A DNA stretch of 64,000 nt from an uncultured Flavobacteriales bacterium (GTDB lineage Bacteria > Bacteroidota > Bacteroidia > Flavobacteriales_D > Crocinitomicaceae): positions 1 to 64,000 of the forward strand of contig CALJKJ010000017.1 of assembly GCA_937973685.1 (NCBI GenBank), read 5' to 3'. Below, piece after piece: positions 25,303 to 33,208 of the stretch. Each line of letters begins with the position of its first letter. Within the stretch, counting starts at the first letter, position 1. Under the pieces are notes generated by a model. The model did not search any database, was not told the DNA's origin, and was given only the letters and a program-made list of their open reading frames with translations. Position numbers and translations under genes: made by a program.

Positions 25303-26640
25303 ATGAAACGGTTTATACAAAACATAAAAAACATCTGGAAAGTAGAGGAATTGAGAAAGCGTATTATTCTTACGCTTTCTCTTATTCTTGTTTACCGAAT
25401 CGGGTCGTTTATCATGTTGCCTGGCGTAAATGCTCAAGCAGTGCTTGACAATGCAGCTAAAGGTGGCTCTAACAATGCGCTTGAATCGCTATTGTCTTTG
25501 TTCTCAGGTGGTGGTTTTACTAACGTGTCAATCATGGCGCTTGGTATTATGCCATACATTAGTGCATCCATCATCATGCAATTATTAGGTATGGCTGTTC
25601 CAGCTGTTCAAAAAATGCAAAATGAGGGAGAATCTGGTAGAAAACAAATCAATAACTATACGCGTATCTTAACGATTGCAATTTGTGCTGTTCAAGCACC
25701 AAGTTACATCTCGTTATACGCTTCAGGTATTCAAGGTGCATTACCACAAGATCCTGGTTCACTTTGGTGGGCAACTGCTGTAATCTCAATGGTTGCAGGT
25801 TCTATGTTCTCAGTTTGGTTAGGTGAACGAATTACAGACAAAGGAATTGGTAATGGTATTTCATTATTGATTACTGTAGGTATTTTATCACGTCTCCCAT
25901 CTGCATTCATTCAAGAGGTTGCAATTTCTGCTCCGTTAAAAGTTGTATTGGAAATCATGATGTTCATCTTAATCGTATTGGGAACTATCCTAATCGTTCA
26001 AGGTGTTCGTAAAGTTCCACTAAATACGGCTAAACGTGTAGTAGGTGCAAGAAGCGTTGACGATCAAGGTGCTCGTAATTATTTACCATTAAAAGTAAAT
26101 GCTTCTGGTGTTATGCCAATCATTTTCGCACAAGCTATTATGACAATTCCTGTTATGTTAGCAAGTAGTGGTAAAGAAAGTGGAGTTATTCAATATGCTT
26201 TGGGGAATACCCATGGTATTTGGTACAATGCATTGTTAGCTTTGTTGATTATCGTGTTTACGTATTTTTATACGGCGATCATGATTAATCCACGTAAAAT
26301 GGCTGAAGATTTGAAACGCAATGGTGGATTTATTCCTGGAGTTCGTCCAGGTGAAGAAACTGCTGAGTACATTGATACATTGATTTCACGTATTACACTT
26401 CCTGGTTCATTATTCTTAGCATTGATTGCTATCTTGCCTTCAATTGCATGGCAAGCTGGTATTCGTTCTGGATTTGAATTATTCTTTGGTGGTACGTCAT
26501 TATTAATTATGGTTGGTGTGGTATTGGATACCTTACAACAAATCGAGTCTTATTTATTAAATCGCCACATGGATGGTTTAATGGAAGGTGCTCGTGTAAG
26601 AGGTAGACGCACTCCAAATGAATTGACCTCTGGTTTTTAA
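25303..26640 (+). CDS. secY: Preprotein translocase subunit SecY
   Basis: SecY is the channel subunit of the Sec translocon in the inner membrane. The 445-residue protein has the ten-helix pattern, the plug-region FSGGGFTNVSIMALGIMPYI (about 68-87) and the conserved cytoplasmic loop FYTAIMINPRKMAEDLKRNG (about 323-342). All exported proteins in this window, including T9SS cargo, need it for the first membrane crossing. Confidence 0.98.
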   Translation: MKRFIQNIKNIWKVEELRKRIILTLSLILVYRIGSFIMLPGVNAQAVLDNAAKGGSNNALESLLSLFSGGGFTNVSIMALGIMPYISASIIMQLLGMAVPAVQKMQNEGESGRKQINNYTRILTIAICAVQAPSYISLYASGIQGALPQDPGSLWWATAVISMVAGSMFSVWLGERITDKGIGNGISLLITVGILSRLPSAFIQEVAISAPLKVVLEIMMFILIVLGTILIVQGVRKVPLNTAKRVVGARSVDDQGARNYLPLKVNASGVMPIIFAQAIMTIPVMLASSGKESGVIQYALGNTHGIWYNALLALLIIVFTYFYTAIMINPRKMAEDLKRNGGFIPGVRPGEETAEYIDTLISRITLPGSLFLALIAILPSIAWQAGIRSGFELFFGGTSLLIMVGVVLDTLQQIESYLLNRHMDGLMEGARVRGRRTPNELTSGF

Positions 26641-26643
26641 GAT

Positions 26644-26862
26644 ATGGCAAAGCAATCATCAATAGAACAAGACGGTACAATTATCGAAGCATTATCAAAT
26701 GCAATGTTTCGTGTAGAATTGGAAAATGGTCATATTTTGACAGCACATATTTCAGGAAAAATGAGAATGTTTTACATTAAAATTTTACCTGGTGATAGAG
26801 TGAAAGTTGAAATGTCGCCTTATGATTTAACTAAAGGACGTATTTCTTTCAGATATAAGTAA
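26644..26862 (+). CDS. infA: Translation initiation factor IF-1
   Basis: IF-1 is a 72-residue OB-fold protein that blocks the A-site during initiation. It has QDGTIIEALSNAMFRVELEN (about 8-27), SGKMRM and the terminal DLTKGRISFRYK. It lies 3 nt after secY and 25 nt before rpmJ. Confidence 0.98.
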   Translation: MAKQSSIEQDGTIIEALSNAMFRVELENGHILTAHISGKMRMFYIKILPGDRVKVEMSPYDLTKGRISFRYK

Positions 26863-26887
26863 AGAATTCCTATAAAACAAAAAGAAC

Positions 26888-27004
26888 ATGAAAGTAAGAG
26901 CTTCAGTAAAAAAGCGATCTGCAGACTGCAAGATTGTTAAGCGAAAAGGAAGAGTTTACGTGATTAACAAAAAGAATCCTAAACTAAAACAAAGACAAGG
27001 TTAA
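26888..27004 (+). CDS. rpmJ: 50S ribosomal protein L36, zinc-free type
   Basis: The 38-residue protein starts MKVRASVKKRSADCK and ends NPKLKQRQG. The zinc-binding form has three Cys and one His. Here only the Cys at residue 14 remains, and the other ligand positions read Ser (11), Asn (27) and a non-His residue near 33. It therefore cannot hold zinc in the usual way. Placement between infA and rpsM is standard, and the gap to rpsM is 2 nt. Confidence 0.96.
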   Translation: MKVRASVKKRSADCKIVKRKGRVYVINKKNPKLKQRQG

Positions 27005-27006
27005 TT

Positions 27007-27381
27007 ATGGCACGTATTGCAGGTATTGATCTACCAAAAAACAAACGAGGAGTAATCGGATTGACTTACATCTTCGGAATTGGACGAAGCACAGCTAAAA
27101 AGGTATTAGCAGCTAACGGTATTGACGAAAACACAAAAGTACAAGAATGGAGCGATGATCAAATTGCTTTAATCCGTACTTCAATTTCGGAAATTAAAAC
27201 AGAAGGACAATTGCGTTCTGAAATTCAATTAAACATCAAACGTTTAATGGATATCGGATGTCAACGTGGAATTCGTCACCGTGCAGGTCTTCCGTTGAGA
27301 GGTCAACGTACGAAAAACAATTCTCGTACTAGAAAAGGTAGAAGAAAAACAGTTGCTAACAAGAAAAAAGCAGCTAAATAA
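27007..27381 (+). CDS. rpsM: 30S ribosomal protein S13
   Basis: S13 makes intersubunit bridges and contacts P-site tRNA. The 124-residue protein starts MARIAGIDLPKNKRGVIGLTY and has GIRHRAGLPLRGQRTKNNSR (about 90-109) with a basic tail. It is the first gene of the alpha part. Confidence 0.98.
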   Translation: MARIAGIDLPKNKRGVIGLTYIFGIGRSTAKKVLAANGIDENTKVQEWSDDQIALIRTSISEIKTEGQLRSEIQLNIKRLMDIGCQRGIRHRAGLPLRGQRTKNNSRTRKGRRKTVANKKKAAK

Positions 27382-27390
27382 TAAGTAGAG

Positions 27391-27777
27391 ATGGCAAAGT
27401 CAAATCAAAAGAAGAAGAAAAACGTCAAAGTAGACGCATCGGGTGAAGCGCATATTCAAGCTACCTTCAACAATGTGATTATTTCTTTGACGAACAACGC
27501 TGGTCAAGTTATATCTTGGTCATCGGCTGGGAAAATGGGCTTCAAGGGTTCTAAAAAGAACACGCCTTATGCTGCGCAAATTGCAGCTGAGGATGCATCG
27601 AAGGAAGCACATGACTTCGGATTACGTAGAGTAAAAGTATTCGTGAAAGGTCCAGGAGCAGGTAGAGAATCTGCAATTAGATCATTACACAATAGTGGAA
27701 TCGAAGTAACTGAAATCATTGATGTTACTCCATTACCACACAACGGTTGTCGACCACCGAAAAAACGTCGCGTTTAA
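27391..27777 (+). CDS. rpsK: 30S ribosomal protein S11
   Basis: S11 lines the platform near the E-site. The 128-residue protein has the conserved HIQATFNNVIISLTNNAGQV segment (about 22-41) and ends PLPHNGCRPPKKRRV. It is followed by a 79-nt gap containing a hairpin. Confidence 0.98.
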   Translation: MAKSNQKKKKNVKVDASGEAHIQATFNNVIISLTNNAGQVISWSSAGKMGFKGSKKNTPYAAQIAAEDASKEAHDFGLRRVKVFVKGPGAGRESAIRSLHNSGIEVTEIIDVTPLPHNGCRPPKKRRV

Positions 27778-27796
27778 CAAATAGTGATTAACAATT

Positions 27797-27842
27797 TGGG
27801 GAATCAGATTATCGAAGGAAAGCCTTAATTCATAATCCCCCA
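27797..27842 (+). promoter_or_regulatory. Hairpin in the rpsD leader
   Basis: TGGGG (27797-27801) and GATTAT (27807-27812) pair with ATAATC (27832-27837) and CCCCA (27838-27842). This gives an 11-bp stem with a 5-nt one-sided bulge and no following T-run. It ends 14 nt before the rpsD start. S4 controls the alpha operon through an RNA structure in other bacteria, so a regulatory role is plausible but unproven. Confidence 0.6.
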
Positions 27843-27856
27843 GTAAATTAAATAGT

Positions 27857-28465
27857 ATGGCAAGATATACAGGTCCAAAATCCAAAATTGCACGTCGTTT
27901 TCGTGATCCAATTTTTGGTCCAGACAAAGCACTGGATAAAAGAAGTTACGGCCCAGGACAACATGGTCCTTCTAAAAGAAGAGGTGGTAAACAATCAGAA
28001 TACGCTATTCAGTTAGGTGAAAAGCAAAAAGCGAAATATACGTATGGTATTTTAGAGCGTCAATTCTCTAATTTATTCAAGAAAGCGTCTCGCATGAAAG
28101 GTATTACTGGTGAAAACTTATTACAATTGTGTGAAGCACGTTTGGATAATACAGTTTACCGTTTAGGTATCGCTCCTACAAGAAGAGGTGCTCGTCAGTT
28201 AGTAACACACAAACACATCGTTGTAAATGGTGAAGTGGTAAACATCCCATCTTACACATTACGTATTGGTGATGTTGTTAGCGTTCGTGAAAAATCTAAA
28301 TCTTTAGAGGCTATCACATCTTCGTTAACTGCTTCAAACAAACGTTACGATTGGTTGGATTGGAACGGTCCAACACTTTCTGGTAAAGTGTTAGCTACTC
28401 CATCACGTGAAATGATCCCTGAAAATATCAAGGAGCAATTAATCGTCGAATTATACTCTAAGTAA
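27857..28465 (+). CDS. rpsD: 30S ribosomal protein S4
   Basis: S4 is a primary 16S rRNA-binding and assembly-initiating protein. The 202-residue sequence has the S4 RNA-binding domain (about 93-155; LCEARLDNTVYRLGIAPTRR then VNGEVVNIPSYTLRIGD). The N-terminal part lacks the CxxC zinc knuckle found in some bacteria. Hairpins lie in the gaps on both sides of this gene. Confidence 0.98.
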   Translation: MARYTGPKSKIARRFRDPIFGPDKALDKRSYGPGQHGPSKRRGGKQSEYAIQLGEKQKAKYTYGILERQFSNLFKKASRMKGITGENLLQLCEARLDNTVYRLGIAPTRRGARQLVTHKHIVVNGEVVNIPSYTLRIGDVVSVREKSKSLEAITSSLTASNKRYDWLDWNGPTLSGKVLATPSREMIPENIKEQLIVELYSK

Positions 28466-28479
28466 TAATAATCATTGAG

Positions 28480-28535
28480 TTACAGCTAAAGGGTTTACTG
28501 GACGTTCTTCAATCTTGTAAACCGCGCAACTGTAA
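28480..28535 (+). promoter_or_regulatory. Nested hairpin between rpsD and rpoA
   Basis: An outer stem TTACAG (28480-28485) with CTGTAA (28530-28535) encloses an inner stem GGTTTAC (28492-28498) with GTAAACC (28517-28523). The two arms of each stem match perfectly. There is no T-run. The structure fills most of the 93-nt gap before rpoA. Confidence 0.65.
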
Positions 28536-28558
28536 AACAATTAAAAGAAGAAAATAAC

Positions 28559-29551
28559 ATGGCAATTTTAGATTTTCAAAAACCGGATAAGGTAATAATG
28601 ATTCAATCGGATGATCGTAAAGGTCAATTCGAATTTCGCCCTCTTGAACCAGGATATGGTATAACAGTAGGTAACGCATTACGTCGTATCTTACTTTCTT
28701 CATTAGAAGGATATGCTATCTCATCTGTTCGTATCGAAGGTGTTGATCACGAATTTGCAACATTGAAAGGTGTTGTAGAAGATGTTACTGAAATCGTTTT
28801 GAATTTAAAACAAGTTCGCTTCAAACAACAAATCGAAGGAACAGATAATGAAACAGTAATTGTTTCTATTTCTGGACAAGATAAGTTGACTGCTGGTGAT
28901 TTAGGAAAATTCACTTCTGCATTTCAAGTATTAAACCCAGACTTGGTTATTTGTAACATGGAATCAACTGTAAAATTAGAGTTGGAACTTACAATTATCA
29001 AAGGTCGTGGTTATGTACCTGCTGAAGAAAACAAAAACGGAAATGCTCCATTTGGAACAATTGCGATTGACTCAATTTTTACGCCGATTGTTAATGTAAA
29101 ATACACGATTGAAAATTACCGTGTTGAACAAAAAACAGATTACGAAAAATTAGTACTTGATTTGCATACAGATGGTTCAATTCATCCAAAAGAAGCATTG
29201 AAAGAAGCTGCTAAGATTTTAATTCACCACTTCATGTTATTCTCTGATGAGCGTATTACATTAGATAGTGAGTCTAAATCTGATTCAGAAGAATTTGATG
29301 AAACTTCATTACACATGCGTCAATTGTTGAAAACAAAATTAGTGGATATGGACTTATCAGTTCGTGCTCTAAACTGTTTGAAAGCTGCTGATGTTGAAAC
29401 ATTGGGTGATTTAGTATCTTACAACAAAAATGACTTATTGAAATTCCGTAATTTCGGTAAGAAATCATTAACTGAGTTAGAAGATTTAGTTGATTCAAAA
29501 GGGTTGAACTTTGGAATGAATGTAGCTAAATACAAATTAGATAAAGACTAA
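28559..29551 (+). CDS. rpoA: DNA-directed RNA polymerase subunit alpha
   Basis: Alpha starts polymerase assembly and contacts activators and UP elements. The 330-residue protein has an N-terminal dimerisation domain (RPLEPGYGITVGNALRRILL, about 23-42). Its C-terminal domain carries the helix-hairpin-helix pattern (VRALNCLKAADVETLGDLV, then FRNFGKKSLTELEDLV) to the end. Its leader and trailer both hold hairpins. Confidence 0.98.
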   Translation: MAILDFQKPDKVIMIQSDDRKGQFEFRPLEPGYGITVGNALRRILLSSLEGYAISSVRIEGVDHEFATLKGVVEDVTEIVLNLKQVRFKQQIEGTDNETVIVSISGQDKLTAGDLGKFTSAFQVLNPDLVICNMESTVKLELELTIIKGRGYVPAEENKNGNAPFGTIAIDSIFTPIVNVKYTIENYRVEQKTDYEKLVLDLHTDGSIHPKEALKEAAKILIHHFMLFSDERITLDSESKSDSEEFDETSLHMRQLLKTKLVDMDLSVRALNCLKAADVETLGDLVSYNKNDLLKFRNFGKKSLTELEDLVDSKGLNFGMNVAKYKLDKD

Positions 29552-29584
29552 TATCGCAATAAACAATTAATTAATGGCGTGATA

Positions 29585-29621
29585 GGTGGCTAGTACGAAG
29601 CGATATAAGTGCTAGTTAACC
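29585..29621 (+). promoter_or_regulatory. Hairpin between rpoA and rplQ
   Basis: GGT (29585-29587) plus CTAGTAC (29590-29596) pair with GTGCTAG (29609-29615) plus ACC (29619-29621). The inner stem is 7 bp with one G-U pair and is separated from the outer part by a small internal loop. No T-run follows. rplQ starts 23 nt later. Confidence 0.55.
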
Positions 29622-29643
29622 GTTACTTACGAAATTTACTATT

Positions 29644-30231
29644 ATGAGACACGGTAAAAAATTTAATCATCTTGGAAGACAAACTGCACACAGACATGCA
29701 ATGTTGTCCAATATGGCTTGTTCTTTAATTGAACACAAACGTATCAACACTACAATCGCTAAAGCAAAAGCTTTACGTGTTTTTGTTGAGCCGATAATTA
29801 CAAAATCAAAAGACGATACTACACACGCGCGTCGTACTGCATTTTCTTACTTGAAAAGTAAAGAGGCTGTTACAGAATTATTCCGTACAGTTGCTCCAAA
29901 AATTGCAAATCGTCCAGGTGGTTACACTCGTATCATTCGTACAGGTTACCGTTTAGGTGATAATGCTGAAATGTGTTTGATCGAGTTAGTTGATTTCAAT
30001 GAAATCTACACGTCAAATGATGATGCTAAAAAAGCAACAACTCGTCGTTCTCGTCGTGGTGGAGCTAGCAAAAAAGAAGAAGTTACAGCAACTGAATCAA
30101 CAGAAGTTGTAGCTGAAGAAGTAGTTGCAACAGAAACAACTGAGGCATCTGAAGCAGTAGTTGAAGAAACTCCAGCAACAGAAGCACCAGCTGATGAAAC
30201 ACCTGCTGAAGAAGAAAAAACAGAAGAATAA
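29644..30231 (+). CDS. rplQ: 50S ribosomal protein L17 with long acidic tail
   Basis: L17 forms part of the tunnel-exit face. The family core is about residues 1-120 (MRHGKKFNHLGRQTAHRHAM; GGYTRIIRTGYRLGDNAEM). It is followed by a basic stretch (TTRRSRRGG, about 130-138) and a tail of some 50 residues made almost only of Glu, Ala, Thr, Val and Pro. Such acidic extensions are known from Bacteroidota L17, and their role is not established to my knowledge. This is the last gene of the operon, ahead of a strong terminator. Confidence 0.97.
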   Translation: MRHGKKFNHLGRQTAHRHAMLSNMACSLIEHKRINTTIAKAKALRVFVEPIITKSKDDTTHARRTAFSYLKSKEAVTELFRTVAPKIANRPGGYTRIIRTGYRLGDNAEMCLIELVDFNEIYTSNDDAKKATTRRSRRGGASKKEEVTATESTEVVAEEVVATETTEASEAVVEETPATEAPADETPAEEEKTEE

Positions 30232-30250
30232 TTATCTTCTTAAAATAAAT

Positions 30251-30282
30251 AAGGGTCTTATCATTGGTAAGACCCTTTTTTT
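30251..30282 (+). terminator. Terminator of the ribosomal protein operon
   Basis: AAGGGTCTTA pairs perfectly with TAAGACCCTT around a 7-nt loop (TCATTGG) and runs into a T-tract of nine. It lies 20 nt after the rplQ stop. Confidence 0.93.
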
Positions 30283-30318
30283 GTGTCAAATTTCCACTGA
30301 TTTTTATTTTATTAATCC

Positions 30319-30326
30319 TATTTTTG
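30319..30326 (+). promoter_or_regulatory. Candidate -7 element for carA
   Basis: TATTTTTG matches TAnnTTTG, and CTG (one base from TTG) lies 19 nt upstream at 30297-30299. The carA ATG follows 19 nt after the element. Confidence 0.55.
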
Positions 30327-30345
30327 CAAAAAAAATAATTCGAAT

Positions 30346-31443
30346 ATGGAAGATCGAAAATCTGCACTTTTGGTGTTGGAAGATGGTACAGTGTACAAAG
30401 GTTATGCAACAGGTAAAATCGGTACAACAACTGGTGAAATCGCTTTCAATACTGGAATGACTGGTTACCAAGAAGTTTTCACAGACCCTTCTTATTATGG
30501 ACAAATTCTGATCATGACAACTGCTCATATCGGAAACTATGGTGTTCAAAAAGATGAAGTTGAATCTGATTCAGTGAAAATTGCAGGTTTGGTTACTAAG
30601 AAATTCGCAAGTGTGTATTCGAGAACTTCAGCTTTTTCCAGTTTAAACGATTATTTAATCGATAACGAACGTGTTGGTATAACAGATATTGATACCCGTT
30701 CTTTGGTTAGACATATCAGACACAAAGGTGCGATGAATGCGATTATTTCATCTGAAATTTTGGATGAAAACGAATTAAAAGCATTGGTAAAACAAGTACC
30801 ATCAATGGATGGATTAGAGCTTTCTTCCAAAGTAGCAACAAAAGAAATTTTAGATTTTGGTGATGAAAATGCATCGCTTAAAGTCGCGTTAATCGATTTC
30901 GGTGTAAAGAAAAACATTGTTCGTTGCCTTACTGAAAGAGGATGTTTTGTTCGCGTTTTCCCAATGGACACTCCATATGCAGATTTAATTGCATTTAATC
31001 CAGATGGTTTCATGTTGTCAAATGGACCAGGTGATCCATCTGCAATGCCCAATCAAATTGCATTGGTTGCACGGTTAGTTCAATCAGGGATTCCAATATT
31101 TGGTATTTGTTTGGGACATCAAATATTAGGTTTAAGCCAAGGCTTAGCAACTGAGAAAATGTTCAATGGTCACCGAGGAATCAACCATCCAGTGAAAAAT
31201 TTATTAACTGGAAAAGGTGAGATTACTTCACAAAATCATGGTTTTGTAATCACTAAAAACAGTGTTGCTACTAATCCAAGCATTGAAGTGACTCACGTTC
31301 ATTTGAATGATGACACAATAGCGGGTATTCAATTGAAAAACAAACCTGTTTTTTCTGTTCAATTTCACCCAGAAGCTTCGGCAGGTCCTCACGATTCGAG
31401 ATACCTTTTTGATCAGTTTATCGCTAATATGAAACAAAAATAA
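30346..31443 (+). CDS. carA: Carbamoyl-phosphate synthase small subunit
   Basis: CarA is the glutamine-hydrolysing subunit that passes ammonia to CarB for carbamoyl phosphate, the precursor of arginine and pyrimidines. The 365-residue protein has an N-terminal CPSase domain (ALLVLEDGTVYKGYA; GEIAFNTGMTGYQEVFTDPS) and a class I glutamine amidotransferase domain. The nucleophile is in FGICLGHQILGL (Cys about 255), and the His-Glu pair is in VQFHPEASAGPHD. No carB lies beside it. It is 2 nt before eno, an arrangement common in this phylum. Confidence 0.97.
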   Translation: MEDRKSALLVLEDGTVYKGYATGKIGTTTGEIAFNTGMTGYQEVFTDPSYYGQILIMTTAHIGNYGVQKDEVESDSVKIAGLVTKKFASVYSRTSAFSSLNDYLIDNERVGITDIDTRSLVRHIRHKGAMNAIISSEILDENELKALVKQVPSMDGLELSSKVATKEILDFGDENASLKVALIDFGVKKNIVRCLTERGCFVRVFPMDTPYADLIAFNPDGFMLSNGPGDPSAMPNQIALVARLVQSGIPIFGICLGHQILGLSQGLATEKMFNGHRGINHPVKNLLTGKGEITSQNHGFVITKNSVATNPSIEVTHVHLNDDTIAGIQLKNKPVFSVQFHPEASAGPHDSRYLFDQFIANMKQK

Positions 31444-31445
31444 TT

Positions 31446-32729
31446 ATGAGTTATATTGCACGCATTGTCGGAAGACAAATTTTAGATTCAAGAGGTAATC
31501 CTACCGTTGAAGTAGATGTATATACTACAAATGGAAGTGTTGGTAGAGCAGCAGTTCCATCGGGAGCATCAACAGGTGTTCACGAAGCTGTTGAATTGAG
31601 AGATGGTGATAAATCGTTATACCTAGGTAAAGGTGTTTTGAAAGCTGTTGAAAATGTAAACACAATTATTGCAGAAGAACTATTAGGAATGGATGTGTTT
31701 GATCAAAAATTGATCGATGCGACATTAAATACTCTTGATGGCACAGCAAATAAATCAAATTTAGGAGCAAATGCAATTCTTGGGACTTCTTTAGCTGTTG
31801 CAAAGGCAGCTGCTCAAGAGTCGGGAATGAGTTTGTTCCGTTATGTAGGTGGTGTTGGAGCGACAACAATGCCTGTACCAATGATGAACATTTTGAACGG
31901 TGGATCTCATGCAGATAATCTAATCGATGTGCAAGAATTCATGGTGATGCCATTCGGTGCAAGTTCTTTTTCAGAGGGATTGCGTTGGGGAACTGAAATT
32001 TTCCACCATTTGAAAAACGTATTGAAATCGAAAGGATTATCAACAAATGTTGGAGATGAAGGTGGTTTTGCACCTAATTTAGGATCTAATGAAGAAGCAA
32101 TTCAAGTTGTATTACAAGCAATCGAAAAAGCTGGATTCAAGCCAGGATATGATGTTTACATCGCACTCGATGCGGCTTCGTCTGAATTTTACAATGCAGA
32201 AAAAGGATTGTATTTGTTTGAATCAACTGGTGAATCAAGAACATCTTCCGAAATGGTTGATTATTGGGCTGAATGGTGTAAAAAATACCCAATCGTATCA
32301 ATTGAAGATGGTTTAGCAGAAGATGATTGGAGTGGTTGGAAAACAGCGACAGATAAACTTGGAGCGTCTGTTCAATTAGTTGGAGACGATTTATTTGTTA
32401 CCAACACCAAACGTTTAGCTGAAGGAATTGAAAAAGGAGTAGCTAATTCGATTTTAGTTAAAGTAAATCAAATTGGTTCGCTTTCAGAAACGATTGAAGC
32501 TGTTCAGTTAGCAACGAGAAATTCATATACATCTGTCATGTCACATAGAAGTGGTGAAACAGAAGATAATACAATCGCAGATTTAGCTGTAGCATTGAAT
32601 TGTGGACAAATTAAAACTGGATCTGCATCACGAAGTGATCGTATGGCAAAATACAATCAATTATTACGCATTGAAGAAGAATTGGGTAATACGGCTTACT
32701 ATCCGGGTAAAAATTTCAAGTTTTTATAA
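31446..32729 (+). CDS. eno: Enolase
   Basis: Enolase interconverts 2-phosphoglycerate and phosphoenolpyruvate in glycolysis. The 427-residue length is normal. Motifs are RQILDSRGNPTVEVDV (about 10-25), GDEGGFAPNL, SIEDGLAEDDW, LVGDDLFVTN, the catalytic-lysine segment ILVKVNQIGS and SHRSGETEDN. It is 2 nt after carA, in the same transcript, and is closed by a terminator. Confidence 0.98.
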   Translation: MSYIARIVGRQILDSRGNPTVEVDVYTTNGSVGRAAVPSGASTGVHEAVELRDGDKSLYLGKGVLKAVENVNTIIAEELLGMDVFDQKLIDATLNTLDGTANKSNLGANAILGTSLAVAKAAAQESGMSLFRYVGGVGATTMPVPMMNILNGGSHADNLIDVQEFMVMPFGASSFSEGLRWGTEIFHHLKNVLKSKGLSTNVGDEGGFAPNLGSNEEAIQVVLQAIEKAGFKPGYDVYIALDAASSEFYNAEKGLYLFESTGESRTSSEMVDYWAEWCKKYPIVSIEDGLAEDDWSGWKTATDKLGASVQLVGDDLFVTNTKRLAEGIEKGVANSILVKVNQIGSLSETIEAVQLATRNSYTSVMSHRSGETEDNTIADLAVALNCGQIKTGSASRSDRMAKYNQLLRIEEELGNTAYYPGKNFKFL

Positions 32730-32748
32730 TTCAACATGTTTTAAAGTT

Positions 32749-32776
32749 AAAAAGGAGGTATTTACCTCCTTTTTTT
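32749..32776 (+). terminator. Rho-independent terminator after eno
   Basis: AAAAAGGAGGT pairs with ACCTCCTTTTT around a 4-nt loop (ATTT), followed by further T residues. It lies 19 nt after the eno stop. Confidence 0.9.
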
Positions 32777-32830
32777 GTTTTATAAGACAACCACATGTTG
32801 TATATTTACGTTAAGAATAAAAAAAGACTT

Positions 32831-33202
32831 ATGAAAATTATTGCAATACTTCTCCTATTGAGTTCTTTCGTTACAAATAAAGTAATTGGACAAACAGCAA
32901 ATGAAAATAGTGAAGTCACAAAACAAACTACTGTTTTTTTTGCTCAATGCATGTTGTCAATAACTGATGAGGAGGAATTAAAAGCAATTGAAGTTAATTT
33001 GCGTAGCAACCCATATATTTCAATTGTTCGTGTTGACATTCCGACTAGAAGAGTGTTTTTATTAACTAAAAACATTTCTTTCTTTTCTGAAGAAAATGTT
33101 ACAAGTTGGTTAGGTGATGCAGCTTCAAAAGCATCATGTATACAAGTTGGAATATACGGAATAGATCCAGTAGCTAACTACCCATTTACAAATTGTAATT
33201 AA
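32831..33202 (+). CDS. Small secreted hypothetical protein
   Basis: I do not recognise a family with certainty. The protein is about 123 residues from ATG at 32831; an upstream in-frame start at 32795 would add 12 residues before the signal peptide and is less likely. The signal peptide is MKIIAILLLLSSFVTNKVIGQ. The mature part alternates strands and helices (EEELKAIEVNLRSNPYISIV, then VRVDIPTRRVFLLTK) and resembles a small ferredoxin-like alpha/beta fold of the HMA kind, but without a CxxC metal site. Three cysteines are present. It lies 6 nt before a T9SS type B protein gene and is probably co-expressed with it. Confidence 0.65.
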   Translation: MKIIAILLLLSSFVTNKVIGQTANENSEVTKQTTVFFAQCMLSITDEEELKAIEVNLRSNPYISIVRVDIPTRRVFLLTKNISFFSEENVTSWLGDAASKASCIQVGIYGIDPVANYPFTNCN

Positions 33203-33208
33203 TTCGTT

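Noticed and set aside
30083..30430. Minus-strand frame over the rplQ tail and carA leader, rich in Leu and Gln
   Set aside because: It is the complement of the Glu-rich tail codons and crosses the terminator and the carA promoter.
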